Source: Brienomyrus brachyistius (Eukaryota > Chordata > Actinopteri > Osteoglossiformes > Mormyridae). From it: a stretch of 64,000 bases of DNA. Under the pieces are notes generated by a model that saw only the letters and a program-made list of their open reading frames with translations, was not told the DNA's origin and did not search any database. This document shows positions 1 through 10,726 of the stretch, in pieces. The stretch spans positions 42,960-106,959 of the forward strand of contig NW_026042742.1 of the NCBI RefSeq assembly GCF_023856365.1. The letters run 5' to 3'. Positions within the stretch are counted from its first letter, which is position 1; each line of letters begins with the position of its first letter. Made by a program: the position numbers and the translations under genes.

Positions 1-893
1 TGCCTGACCACCGGGGGCGCAATATCGAAATGGAGTGGTAGTTCTATGCCTGACCACCGGGGGCGCAATATCAAAATGGAGTGGTAGTTCTATGCCTGGC
101 CACTAGAGGCGCAATATCGAAATTGAGTGGTAGTTCTATGCCGGGCCACTAGAGGCGCAATTTCGAAATGGAGTGGTAGTTCTATGCCTGACCACTGGAG
201 GCACGATTTCGAAATGGAATAGTAGTTCTATGCCTGACCACTAGAGGCGCGATTTCGAAATGGAGTAGTAGTTCTATGGCTTGTCACTAGAAGCGCAATT
301 TCAAAATTGAGTGGTAGTTCTATGCCTGACCACTAGAAGCGCAATTTCGAAATGAAGTGGTAGTTCTATGCCTGACCACCGGGGGCGCAATATCGAAATG
401 GAGTGGTAGTTCTATGCCTGACCACTAGAGGCGCGATTTCGAAATGGAGTAGTACTTCTATGGCTTGCCACTAGAAGCGCAATTTCAAAATTGAGTGGTA
501 GTTCTATGCCTGACCACTAGAAGCCCAATTTCGAAATGGAGTGGTAGTTCTATGCCTGACCACCGGGGGCGCAATATCGAAATGGAGTGGTAGTTCTATG
601 CCTGACCACTAGAAGCGCGATTTCGAAATGGAGTGGTAGTTCTATGCCTGACCACTAGAGGCGCAATTTCGAACTGGAGTGGTAGTTCTATGCCTGACCA
701 CCGGGGGCGCAATATCGAAATGGAGTGGTAGTTCTATGCCTGACCACCGGGGGCGCAATATCAAAATGGAGTGGTAGTTCTATGCCTGGCCACTAGAGGC
801 GCAATATCGAAATTGAGTGGTAGTTCTATGCCTGGCCACTAGAGGCGCAATTTCGAAATGGAGTGGTAGTTCTATGCCTGACCACTAGAGGTA
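1..893. repeat. 46-bp minisatellite, about 19.4 copies
   Basis: The unit is exactly 46 bp and is repeated head to tail from base 1, so the array probably extends upstream of the window. Two main variants alternate: one with a CCGGGGGCGCAATATC core and one with CTAGAGGCGCAATTTC. Copies 1-4 and 16-19 are almost identical although 690 bp apart, and copies 6-9 match copies 10-13, which indicates four-unit (184 bp) higher-order duplication. The array ends abruptly at GGTAACC. No open frame of interest crosses it. Confidence 0.95.
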
Positions 894-1779
894 ACCAAAG
901 ATATAGCTAGGCGGTTGCCGACGCTAGATGAGTGACACACACATTTAATGCATGCGCATGCTGCTTGTGGCCTTCTTCTGTGCCTTGCACAGTATAAAAC
1001 CCCTTAAAACAATTACTGAAGCGAGACGGCGCACGCGTTACGGCGACAGATTTAAATTGTGAGTGCACTATATCTCGTCGCAAATGGTGCTTAACCACGG
1101 CGGGTCTCAAGCACAGGAGACTCCCAATTTCTAAATGACACACACTTGGCTCACAGCGCAAAGTTGTGTTAAACTTGCTTTGTCTAAAGCAGGCACACAC
1201 ATACGAGTATGATCCTGATAGGTAACTAAACTATCGGTCTTATGTCCAAGCGCAACATAATTTAGGTTAGAACCTCATAACAAGTATTCCCGTTCGCTAA
1301 TAGAGAGATCTCTCCCAGGATATATAGAAACGGAGACACTCGTCCGAATTGAACCTGGAAACAAAGCGCTACATCTGAGAATCTCGTCAGACATAGGGTT
1401 AAAGTTTACTGCAGTTTAATACGAAAGAACTACAATGAAATCACCGAAAATAAAACAAAATAATATAACTACTAATAATAGAAATAAAAATAACTATAAT
1501 AAGCCCATATGATCCCGCTTAAATGCCTTCAGATTGCCATGAGTGCGACTTTTGCAACCAGTTGACAGTAGCGCTTCTTCACTGCACGTTCGGTCATAAA
1601 AAGTTTAAATTGTGTGCTCAGAATAAGTTTAAACCTTGTGCCTTGTGATTATTAACCAATTTTTATGCTGAATGGTCGGCTCAAACTCAATTGCGAAACA
1701 CCGTGAGTCTGTTAATGTGTGACTTAAATGGAACTCATTAATAACCAGTATCACGTAATAACCTGGGTTAGAATAGAAG
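894..1779. other. No gene recognised
   Basis: Unique-looking sequence after the minisatellite. The only open frames are short and antisense, with no recognisable domain. It contains AT-rich stretches (about 1430-1510) and no clear splice-flanked coding segment. Confidence 0.5.
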
Positions 1780-2946
1780 GCTTGTCCAACGAGCTGCGTC
1801 ACCAGGTAATGTAAACGATCGGTAGCGAAGCTCCCCTCACGGCCAATGAGAGAGAGTCTCGCGATATTTCAGGCGAATTTGAGGTTTCAGAGCGTAGATC
1901 GCACAGGCAGGGATTCTTGTGAGCACTCAATGAACGGAGGCTGAAGTTGTGTAAAAGACATGCATTTATTCCTATAACTAACATAAGACAGACATTACAC
2001 CTAACAAACAATAAACACGAAATAACGGAGTGGACACAAACAATGTAATCATGAAAATGCAATGACCAGATTTAAAATGAGTAACCTTAAAAGGGAAAAT
2101 ACTGTTCTGCAAAGCAAGCAATTTGTGGAAATACTGTCCTAAAGTAATATAGCAGGTGAATAGGAGTTTAGGTTGTTATAAATGAAAGGAAGTTTGTTTA
2201 CTTGGTTGCAGAGTGGGGGGGGGGGGGTCTTGGCAGTTGGTTGCGGAGGCTGATGAGCTGATGGGTGATGGCACTCAGGGAGGCGCGGTGTTTGCAGCGG
2301 TTGTTGGAGTGGAGCCCCTCTGATTCCCTCTCCTGGTGAAGCTTGGGCTTGGTTGCAGTTCTCTGTCCAGCTGGGTCTTCACTGATAGGCTTCAGGAGGG
2401 CTTCTTGTGGGCTTCTCTTCTCTTGGGCTGATGTTCTCTGCCTCTCTTCGTGCTGATGGTCTTTTGTTTTCTCCTCCCTTCTGTTTCTCCTCTCCTGGCT
2501 TTGTTCTGAGGTGCCAGGTTTTATAGTGTAAAGTTCGTGAATAGGAGTGACCAGGAATTCGACTCCTGGACCAATGGCTGACCATCCATTTGGCGGGCTT
2601 TCGGAAGGGGGTCTGTATCAGTCCTTTTGAGATTTATGACCAGAGTGATTTCCCTTGTATTGATGATTTTCGTTAGGCTGGTGTAACTTTTGATATATTC
2701 ACTTTCGTGGTAACCACTGACCAGATTTGGAAACTGGAGTGATTTTCCATCGGTTTGATACCAAACATGCCATAGCAGCCTAGCGGTTCACACCTCATAC
2801 CATCTGTAATGATTAATTAATGATTACTTATATTATGTCGTTATGTTATATTACTCACACCTTATTTTATGCCTCACAATCTATATAATTGTAAATATAC
2901 TGTGTAGCTGCTGGCGCGTTCCAAACTAAATCTCATTGTACTTACA
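1780..2946 (-). mobile_element. Possible LTR-type element, minus strand
   Basis: Read on the minus strand this stretch begins TGTAAG (at 2946). It has an inverted CCAAT box near 2575, a TATA-like ACTATAAAAC near 2525, a purine-rich leader near 2400-2510 and an AATAAA signal near 1970. That order (upstream region, TATA, leader, polyadenylation signal) resembles an LTR or another promoter-bearing retroelement end. No target-site duplication, primer-binding site or polyprotein was found, so the class and the boundaries are uncertain. A run of 13 G lies near 2215-2227. Confidence 0.25.
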
Positions 2947-3097
2947 ATGTCAATACAAACATCCATCCATCTAGGCAGGCCAGTGTCGCCTCCATCCTTC
3001 CTGAAGTCAGTGATTCCTTTGTCTTTGTGCTGTTTAGTGCCAAATTGTTTGCTGAACTCCAACCTATCAGTTTCTGGACCTCATCTCTGTAAGCTGA

Positions 3098-3683
3098 CTC
3101 ATAAGAACCAAAGAGATTTACAAATGAGAGGAGGCCATTCGGCCCATCAAGCTCCTTTGAGGAGAACTTAGCTAATAGCTCAAAAATCTTATCTAGCTCT
3201 GATTTAAAAGAACCCAGGGTTTTAGCTTGTGTTACAATAACAGGAAGACTATTCCATACTCTAACTACACGCTGTGTACAGAAATGCTTCATCAAATTCG
3301 TTTTAAAATGTTCTCCAGCTAATTTCCACTTATGGCCACGAGTTCTGGTATTTAAACTAACATTGAAATAGCCATTTGGCTGAACAGCATCCAGACCTGT
3401 TAGAATCTTAAACACCTGGATTATGTCCCCCCTTAGTCTCCTTTGCTCGAGGCTAAACAGATTCAGCTCAGCTAACCTCTCCTCATTAGACATTCCTCTA
3501 AGACCAGGAATCATTCTCGTTGCCCTACGTTGCACCTTTTCCAAGGCAGCAATGTCCTTCTTAAGGTATGGTAACCAAACCCGCACACAATATTCTAGGT
3601 GGGGTCTTACCAAGGAATTATATTATCGTAGCATCACTTGCCTTGTCTTAAACTCCACACACCTAGAGATGCAATGTGCCTTC
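3098..3683 (-). mobile_element. CR1-type LINE 3' end
   Basis: The minus-strand frame carries the C-terminal part of a CR1/Jockey-clade reverse transcriptase polyprotein. Visible motifs include RPHLEYCV, LEKVQRRATRMI and RVWNSLP, the usual end of this family. The 3' untranslated tail (GATGGGCCGAATGGCCTCC-type, about 3120-3150) lies at the low-coordinate end. The element is 5'-truncated: the RT catalytic core is missing. A second copy of the same family lies at 34906-36530. Inactive fragment. Confidence 0.85.
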
Positions 3684-4050
3684 TCGCGTGGTGTTCCTGC
3701 AGAGGGAGTCTGTGAGTGCTGGAGATTGGGGGAGGGGGCAGTGTGGCTATGTCTGCTCTGTGTTCCTCCAGACGAGCAAAGAAGCTGTTTAGCTCCTTTG
3801 CTAAAAGGGCGTTGCTGTTAACAGTGACGGTGTTGTTGCCTTTGAAGTTTGTAATGTGTTGTATTCCCTGCCACACCCACTGTGGGTTGTTGTATGTGAA
3901 GTAGACCTCTATTTTCTGTTTCTCTGCCTGCCTGGCAACCTTGATGCCCCTATTCAGGTTAGCTCTGGCTGCACTCTGTGTTCTTGACTGCGCTGTCTTG
4001 TCCTGTAGTATTGTATTGTTGCTCTTGTGTTTATCTTGCACTTTCTCCCT
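3684..4050 (-). mobile_element. L2/Maui-type LINE internal fragment
   Basis: The minus-strand frame encodes the linker between the endonuclease and RT domains of fish L2/Maui LINEs. Recognisable pieces are VWQGIQHITNFKG and ELNSFFARLE. It is fused directly to the CR1 fragment on one side, and on the other it abuts a plus-strand L2-type 3' tail. Truncated at both ends. Confidence 0.7.
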
Positions 4051-4225
4051 CTGTTTGTGCTCCTTTCACTCTGTATAGTTCTATCTTGCCCGCACTTGTG
4101 TCATCTTGTGTTGTTTCTGTTTTTCTTCTTTGTGTTGCACCGTGGTCCAGGAGGAACAATGTTTCCTTTCACTGTGTACTGTGTATATTGCTGAAATAAC
4201 AATAAACCCACTTGACCACCTGCCT
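4050..4225 (+). mobile_element. L2/Maui-type LINE 3' tail
   Basis: Plus-strand sequence ending near 4219 in the typical fish L2 tail: TTGCACCGTGGTCC, a GAGGAACAATG-type block, then TGAAATAACAATAAACCCACTTGAC. It carries its own AATAAA. Its orientation is opposite to the neighbouring L2 coding piece, so this is a separate insertion or an inversion. Confidence 0.65.
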
Positions 4226-4365
4226 CAATTCATCCTGAAGAGTTTTCCAATGTTGTTCAAAGGTCTGTTTGTTTCGAGTGAAGGACACGCCCCTGGACGT
4301 GCTGGATAAGGGGACCACAGATCAGTGTCCTCAGTCCTGCTTCTCCCTTCAAAGCTGAGAGGAAG
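4226..4365 (+). promoter_or_regulatory. Probable 5' leader of chemerin-like gene
   Basis: Unique sequence between the LINE tail and the ATG at 4366. It contains a short GC-rich block and ends AGAGGAAG before the start codon. No TATA box is obvious. The LINE tail immediately upstream may have displaced the ancestral promoter. Confidence 0.3.
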
Positions 4366-6553
4366 ATGACCCGCCTGCTGCTTCTGGTTTTGGCTTATGG
4401 AGCTCTGCTTATCTCCACAGAGGCCCAGCAAGATTACCACAGTCTCCCTGCACTCACAAGACGGCCATTAAACTCGCAGTCGAAAATGCTCATCAAGGAA
4501 CCCGTCAGCACATGAATTTCTATAACATCCAGGGCCGTCCGAAGGTAACTGCTGAGAAAGTGTTTACAAAAGTGTGAAACTTTCATCATCTGCAAGCTGA
4601 ACTAATGAGTATCACATTGATTTTGATGTTTTAATTTCAATGCATATGATGCTTAATGTCTCTTCACAATGAAAGTGATGGTTGTATATCTCAGCCCTGG
4701 TCAATTTTACCTTCTCACAGTTTCTCTCTGAATCTGGTGCAGTCAAGTCTGTGACAGTTTGCCATTTTTTGGGTGATTATTGTTTGTTATATTGCCTTTA
4801 AAACAGTTGTAGGCAATTTTGTATATAACGTGTTTATGTGATTTAGATCAGCAGTGAATACATTGACATTGAGATTCTCTTGAGAGCAACAAAATGTCCA
4901 AAGTCAACTGCAACAGACCATCGGGCTGACTGTATTTTCATGGACAAGAGGGTAAGTAAAGAGTCACTGTGACTGTGAGCATTGGACATATCAGTTAGCA
5001 AATTAATTTAGGTTCATGTTAACTTTTTTGATGCCCTGCGGGGGAAAGTTAGCCAACAATAAAGTAACAAATACATAGGTGGCCTCAAAGAGCCAGTTCC
5101 TTCACCTTATTCTCAAATTTTAGTAGGTTTACAGGCTTAAAGGCTGGATTACCAGGCAGAAGCAAATGCTAATCATCTGAGGGGTGACCTGTAGATTATG
5201 CTTCGAGCTATGAACCCTAGCTGGCCTTATTTAAAGACCTGTGGGCTGTACTACAAAGCGGGTTTTACATACCCAGAGTTAACTCAATCGAGCCAGGTTA
5301 ACTAAAACTCATTGTTGAAATCAGCCTTAAATGGCAGTGTGGTGTTTTGTGGTGAAAGGGCAGGACTTAACTCTTGTTTTAATTAGAAAGCCAGTAATTA
5401 AACCTGGTCAGAGCAGGGTAGATGTGCAGTGTGAATTACCCTTTAAATTTACCTCTTTAAATAGTGAACTACAGGACCACTTAGCTTGATCGGAGGACAG
5501 TATTTTAATACAGAGCAGTGTTCAGTTAAACGGGATTTGTTGTTCATACTTTTAGATGAACTTGCTTTGTATAATATAGCCTTATGGTGACCCTGCTTTG
5601 GAAGCTCTTTCCTCTAAAATTGTTCTGTGTCATTAAACCCTGCACTCCAGCAGCTCTGCCTTAAATCATTAGATATATCTTTACTACACCTTCTCTCACT
5701 GTATTTATTGCCCACCACTCTTTAAATACTGTTTTTGTGTGTCTGTGTGTTTTTGCAGCCATTCATTAACTGTAGAGTTTGCAGCAGACGGTCTGGTAAT
5801 GATCTTACACATCCATCAAATGACTGTGTACCAAACAAGAAAGTGGATGAAGTAAGTGTAGAGAGTCTTAGCATTATGGAAATGTAACAGGTGTGTGAAT
5901 TGTGTCTAAACATGTGGTTAAACTTTGATTGTGTTTGTACATGCAAAAATTTGATCAGAGTACTGTTTATTAATGACAATGTTACTTTTAATCTGAACAA
6001 CAGTGGCAGCACCAAGGAAAAGCTTGGGGGGGGGGGCTCTAGCTCCTCCTCCAATGACCATAGTACCCCCACAGCACCCCCAAAATATTGGTTTCATTTT
6101 TTCTTTAACTATCTGTAAAATCTGTATATTGTGTAAGACATTTTTGCGGTTTTTACAGCATACTTGTAGTGTATTTTTTCTTCAAAGTACACATAGAGGC
6201 TCTGTGAGCTAGACGTTAGAATTTCATATTTTATCCTATTTTATCCATGCTGTAGCTTATCGTGCTGTGTGCTTCTATACACCATCTACATAAGCTGAAA
6301 AGCTAAAGCACCCGGTCTAAATAATCTCACTCCCCTATAGCACCTGTAGCATTAAGTCACTGGCGCTGCCACTGCTGAATAAACGACTCCAATCTGACTA
6401 AACCGCTTAACTTTTCCTCCCCATGTTACATTTCAGGACAAACGACGTAATATGTGTCCTTCTGATAAACCTCTTCTCAGACCTAAAACTGCCTTGGCTT
6501 CCAAGGACACTAAAGAAGCTGAAGGAGACCGTCTGACTGTTTCTGATGGCTGA
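4366..6553 (+). pseudogene. rarres2-like: Chemerin-like cystatin-fold secreted protein, exon 1 frameshifted
   Basis: Four exons can be traced: 4366-4544, 4847-4951, 5759-5851 and 6437-6553. Introns 2 and 3 are bounded by GTAAGT and a CAG or CAG-type acceptor, and exons 2-4 are all phase 0. Exon 1 starts with a hydrophobic signal peptide (MTRLLLLVLAYGALLIS). Exons 2-4 hold six cysteines spaced C-x11-C-x10-C-x2-C-x14-C-x14-C, close to chemerin (RARRES2), with ATKC and a CxxC pair. The last exon ends in a polar tail without the FAFS-type end of mammalian chemerin. Within exon 1 the frame changes near 4460: as read, the signal-peptide frame hits TGA at 4513-4515, while the cystatin frame (AIKLAVENAH) continues one base out. 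A one-base deletion or sequencing error explains this. Chemerin is a secreted chemoattractant and adipokine precursor; the assignment here is by cysteine pattern and exon layout. A cathelicidin or other cystatin-like protein is less likely. Confidence 0.6.
5230..5460. repeat. MITE-like repeat in chemerin-like intron 2
   Basis: The phrase CTGTACTACAAAGCGGGTTT followed by GAGTTAACTCAATCGAGCC is a recurring fish short-repeat motif. A similar CTGTTCTATGAAGCGGGGTT phrase occurs near 53910. Ends and target duplication were not resolved. Confidence 0.3.
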
Positions 6554-6569
6554 TGGTCCTGCAATGTGG

Positions 6570-6760
6570 ACCAGAGGAGGAAACTGGGAGGGAAAATGCT
6601 TTGCTTTATATCATGCCCACCCAAAGCCCCCAGTGAGTAAGCCATAGGCGCCGATAGGATGGAAAAACTCCCAAGAAGGAAGAAACCTTGGGAGGGACCA
6701 AACTCAAAGGGGGAGCCCATCCTCCTGGGGCCGGCAAAGTGTAGGTGCAGGATCACAAAA
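6570..6760 (-). mobile_element. L2-type LINE 3' UTR fragment
   Basis: The block around 6640-6735 (GGAAGAAACCTTGGGAGGGAC ... AGCCCATCCTCCT) is the reverse complement of the 3' UTR block of the L2 element at 34730-34790 in this window. It lies just after the chemerin-like stop codon, so it may serve as that gene's 3' UTR. Confidence 0.55.
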
Positions 6761-6998
6761 AAAACTTGACGAGAGAAACGAGAGAATTCGACTGTCCCTC
6801 ACAAAAACTGTAAAGTTTTAGTGGCTAAATTGCTTTTTCTATGCCTTTTCAAACAGGAGGAGATTTGTTTGGCTATACGTAGAAATTTTCTATACAATTT
6901 AGACAGCACAGAATCATTAACCTACTTTAATGCATTTATTAATACAACCACATATTTCACACATTTTGACATCAGTCATGCAGTGAAGATACAGTCTC

Positions 6999-7193
6999 TT
7001 TATTTCTTGACGCCAACCCTCCCCATTAATCCGGGCTTGGGACCGACACCTAGTTGAGCTGGCTTTCTCCCTTAAGTGGCTGGGTTAGGCTAAACTATGC
7101 ACATATTTATGAAGACTACTATAAATTTATAAAGACCTCCCTAAATATGTAGTCTAACAAAACGCAGTTTAAAGAAGGTAGCCTACCTGGTAA
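6999..7193 (+). repeat. Dispersed repeat, inverted partner at 20598-20787
   Basis: About 195 bp (TTTATTTCTTGACGCCAACC ... AAGGTAGCCTACCTGG) recurs in opposite orientation 13.6 kb downstream with scattered differences. No coding capacity. Possibly a MITE or an old duplicated segment. Confidence 0.8.
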
Positions 7194-7717
7194 ACAAAGA
7201 AATTAAAAGGCCCACAGCATATAATCGGGCTATATCCAAGCAGTTTTTAAGAACGTAACCTACATGGCGAAATTGAATTACTTTCTGGACCAACAAACGC
7301 AACCAGACATGAACATTATGCACCTTCCTAGTCTTGATGTATGTCGTCATACAGATGAGGACGTTAAGGCAGCCTTTAGGTCCGACCCATCATGCACTGC
7401 AGTTTTTTGCAAATTCCTCAGATGGAAAACCATTAAATACCTCTTCTATTACCTTATATTACCTTATATTCATGTAATAAATATACAAATATCAATTAGT
7501 TGGAAATCAGCCAGACAGACGTAATTACTACAAATGGTTTCCACTGTATTTGTGACTCTGAGTGCCGCAGGCTTGGATGCAGTGCCGCACCATTTTGGGC
7601 ATGCACTGGCATGCACTGGCCAATCATGTAGCACTTCTCTCATAAATATTAATGAGACATCACCTACCACCCTGCAAAAAAGAAATTTGCCGCTCGTCCC
7701 CCTGCACATGAACCAAC
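7194..7717. other. No gene recognised
   Basis: AT-rich spacer. It includes a short tandem duplication of CATGCACTGG near 7602-7620 and a near-palindrome CTCATAAATATTAATGAG at about 7639-7656. It leads into a hAT-type N-terminus. Confidence 0.4.
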
Positions 7718-7843
7718 ATGGCTGTCTCAACCAGCGGAGCTCCGGAGCCTCTGGAGAAACACGCGGCAAAAAAGGCTCGCATACGGTCTTCCAGAGTTTG
7801 GGAATACTTCAGTCATGACACCTTTTCTGCGCCTCTACTGTAG
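7718..7843 (+). pseudogene. hAT transposase N-terminal remnant
   Basis: A 41-codon frame starts at ATG 7718. It has a basic segment (AAKKARIRSSRVWEYF) like the start of the BED zinc finger of hAT transposases, where the aromatic S-x-VWxYF begins the finger. The frame then ends at TAG before any zinc ligands. What remains is too short to function. Confidence 0.45.
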
Positions 7844-8452
7844 CTGGCGTTAATGACGCTGTTTCAGCCATTTTATATTTTCTGTTTACTTATTCTGTCA
7901 TGTAAGACTGAGACAAATTATCGTTTACGACTATTCTTACACACTGTAGCCTGACTTGCTGACTTAAGTAAGCTTAACTATAAGCTACCTTTGCTAGTGT
8001 TTGTGAATAACATGTTTCTCTAGTTATGAAATTATTCCATGTTTTAGCATCTGTTTCAACATTAAAGTCAAATTGGTATATTGAAATATGTAAAAACTAT
8101 TGAACTATTAGCTTAAGTCTAACATAGAAAATCCTACTGAATCTCTTAAGATTTTCCTTTTTTGTTAATGCACTAATGTTTAAGAAGTGTCTTAAATTGA
8201 ATTTCAGATTTGTGTGTGGGTGGGAGTGGGTGAATTGTATTAAATTCATACATTCATTCTTTTGGCTCAGACATTACTGACCTAAAACAAATTGAGGCAT
8301 TGGGTAAGTGCTTAAATTAGCTACTAAATGGCAAAAAATATTCTAAATATCACATTTTCCATTCTTCGGTATAATTTTAATGAATCACCTATGCTGCCAA
8401 ACATTAACGCATAGATTGTCACAACACTCTATGTTTTAGTTCTTCTTTATGT

Positions 8453-8750
8453 GTATAGGACGGTGTGATGGTTCTGGTGGTGGGTGTGGCCGACGCTGCT
8501 CGCGATGTTTGGCTATGCTGCAGTCCCAGGGACCAAGTTGGAACACATTTCCACCTTCAAGCTTAGGTGGAAAAACGGCACCGAGACCCAGCAGCAGGAC
8601 AACTTCTTGTCCAGACAACCAGCCCTGCTTCATCATTGAAGTAAGCCCTGTGAACAGGAGCGAGATGTACTTCTGCAGTGGATGTTATAGCGGAAAGAAC
8701 ATCCCCATCCTCACGTCTGCCGGAGTGCCCCCTCAAGTGGGTGTGTGACT
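8453..8750 (+). pseudogene. Possible degraded Ig-like exon
   Basis: The segment follows a TATAG acceptor-like site. It contains WKNGTE in one frame and, in another, FIIEVSPVNRSEMYFC, which resembles the strand E-F end of an Ig domain (D/E-x-YxC). The two parts are in different frames and a TGA lies between them, so it cannot be one exon as read. It may be an old relative of the NITR locus at 55 kb, but the evidence is weak. Confidence 0.22.
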
Positions 8751-8785
8751 TAACTCGATGGATGAATTGGACAGAATGTACTGTT

Positions 8786-8880
8786 ACTAGAGGTCGACCG
8801 ATATGGGTTTTTCAAGTCAAGGGTCAGGCGATGGCCGATATATGCTGCTGATTTTTTTTGGCCGATAATTGGACGTTTTC
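8786..8880. repeat. Dispersed repeat edge (AGGTCGACCGATATGG)
   Basis: The phrase AGGTCGACCGATATGG and GGCCGATAATTGGAC is a motif seen at the ends of widespread vertebrate DNA-transposon-like repeats. The other end was not located. Confidence 0.35.
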
Positions 8881-8980
8881 CCCTCTATTTGCATGGTAAA
8901 ATATCACACTAATAATAACAAACGATACACAAAATTTCTCAATTTAGCATTTATTGAATACTCAACTTGGAAACAATAAC

Positions 8981-9400
8981 ACATTTATAAACAATAAAAA
9001 TAGCAGCATCAGAATCTCTGTTAGTGCACAATATAGCAGCAAACTCCTCATGTTTGACGGAAGGAAATTTGTAAACAATACAAAAAGGAATAAGCATGTT
9101 ATCTTTAGTTGTAATCCCACTTCCAGTCCCTGAGTCTTACTCACCACACTCATACTTCACAGCAAACAGACAGCAGTTAATTAACCAGAAGAGAAAAATG
9201 CAAAAACACAACAGAACTTGTAAATAATAACAAACTAATAGACAATAAAAATAGCAGCATCAGAATCTCTATTAGTGCCAAATATAGCAGCAAACTCCTC
9301 ATGTCTGACGGAAGGAAAATTTGTAAATACACAAAGGAATGAGCACATCTTCAGTTTTAATCCCATTTCCAGTCCCTGAGTCTTCCTCATCCCACAAGCA
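8981..9400. repeat. Tandem duplication, 251-bp period
   Basis: Two diverged copies of about 170 bp begin with ACAATAAAAATAGCAGC at 8991 and 9242. Both run through GAATCTCT, TATAGCAGCAAACTCCTCATG and CCAGTCCCTGAGTCTT. Non-coding. Possibly terminal repeats of a transposon whose edge is at 8786. Confidence 0.8.
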
Positions 9401-9455
9401 GGCAAGGCATGTCACCCCGGTTGTGTGACACTTATTTTATATAATAAAATAAGTG
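9401..9455 (+). repeat. Orphan start of the 11.9-15.8 kb satellite unit, ending in a palindrome
   Basis: GCAGGCAAGGCATGTCACC ... TTGTGTGACA matches the unit start seen 16 more times after 11940. It ends in a perfect hairpin: 12-bp arms at 9429-9440 and 9444-9455 around ATA. Immediately after, base composition switches to GC-rich. This places the left edge of the satellite here, with later insertions splitting it. Confidence 0.75.
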
Positions 9456-10440
9456 CCCCCTGCGGCCCCAGAGCCCGAGCAGCCGTCTCCGCTGCCTGCA
9501 GCTACCGCGCCCACGTCCGAGGCGCTTTCCCTGCCTGCAGCTCCCGGGCAGGCGCCCCCTCTGCAGCCTGCAGCTCCAGTCCCTGGCCCCACTCCAGTCC
9601 CTTCTCCCCCTGTGACTCTGGTACCCTCACCCCGACGAGCCCGACCCCGGCCGCAGGTCCTTATGTCTGTGTCCCATAAGGGGAGAGGACACAGACGCAC
9701 GGCTGGGGTCCCACCCGCCCAGCCCCCTGGCTCGCCCTCCCTCGCCGGCGCTAGGGCTTGGTCGGCACCTGCGGGTCCTGGCCCTCCGGGTCGGCTGTCG
9801 TCTGCGGGTCCCCCTCCGCGGCCTCGTCGCCCTGCCTCGGTCCCTCCTCCGGCGTCTTATCGGTTGCCTGCGGGCCCCCCGACGGCGGCTCCTCATTCGC
9901 CTGCTGGTCCTCCCGCTCTGGCGTGTCGGAGGACGTCGCCGTCTGCTGCGGCTCCCCCTCTCTCCTTGCCCTCGCCAGGGTCCCTTCCAGCTCCTTCGTC
10001 CCCTTCCCTGGTCTCCCCTCCGACTCCCTCCTTCGTCCCTGCGTCTGTCCCTCACCCCGTCTCCTCGGCCCCTCCGGCTCCGGCCTCCCGGCCGCCTGCA
10101 GCCCTTCCGGCTGCCTCCCGTCGCCCGCTGGGTCTCCCTCGGGCTCCTCTTGGTTCCCCCTCCTTCTCTCCCTGGCCTCCCGTCTTTGTCCCTCCTGCCT
10201 CTGCTCCCCCTCGCTTTGTTCCTCCTGTCTCTGTCCCTCCTCTCTTTGTCCCTCGTCCCTCTGGCTTCTGCTCCTCTTTCCCCGATGTTCCCTTCGTTCA
10301 CTCCCGGTCCTTTTGTCCTGCCTGTTCCCTCCGTGTCCCCCTTTCTGATCTGTTTCTCTGCCTTTCCTGTCTTATGTCAAGTCTTGTCCTGGCTCCTTCC
10401 CCTGTGCCAGTTCTGTCTGTCCGTTCTGTTCCCTGTCCCT
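9453..10440 (+). mobile_element. GC-rich, proline/serine/alanine-rich open frame, retroelement-like tail
   Basis: A 360-codon frame starts at 9453. It has low-complexity Pro/Ala/Ser composition with PPxFVPP-like repeats (about residues 240-275). It is much more GC-rich than its surroundings and sits within a satellite unit, with an LTR-like segment directly downstream. Fish Ty3/gypsy elements often have such a tail after integrase, before the 3' LTR. No conserved enzyme domain is visible and no host gene is recognised. Both strands are open because of base composition, so coding status is uncertain. Confidence 0.4.
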
Positions 10441-10469
10441 CATTAATGAGGTTTTATATAGATATACAT

Positions 10470-10695
10470 ATATGCCCGGCTTGTCCGCTCCTCGTGTGTG
10501 CCACGCCCCCTGATTACCCACGTGTGCTTCCCTGATCGTCTCCTGCTTTGCCCGATTACTTTGATTAGTCATGACCTATTTTAAGTCCTGGTCTTACCTG
10601 TTTGCCCTGTCCGTCATTGTAGTTTGTCAATGCCTGCGTTCCGTCCTGCTCTACCCGCTCCGTTTCCCCGATTAAAGACCCGTTTTCACAAACAC
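10470..10695 (+). mobile_element. Gypsy-type LTR piece (third copy of the family)
   Basis: It starts TGCCCGGCTTGTCCGCTCCT and continues with the GTGTGCCACGCCCCCTGATT block, also present in the solo LTRs at 49093-49369 and, inverted, at 36087-36351. It ends in GATTAAAGACCCGTTTT, matching their polyadenylation area. The terminal TGTCA is missing and is replaced by AT-rich sequence. A perfect palindrome CCTCATTAATGAGG lies just upstream at 10438-10451. Confidence 0.6.
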
Positions 10696-10726
10696 AAAAA
10701 AAACTATATGTATACATATACATACA

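Noticed and set aside
1..893. CRISPR-like look of regularly spaced repeats
   Set aside because: Unit repeats end to end with no unique spacers, in a vertebrate context: a minisatellite.
8962..9153. Minus-strand 63-codon frame with a hydrophobic end
   Set aside because: Lies within a non-coding duplicated repeat; the second copy does not keep the frame.
9627..10301. Minus-strand Arg/Gly-rich frame of 224 codons
   Set aside because: Shadow of the GC-rich proline-coding strand; low complexity, no domain.
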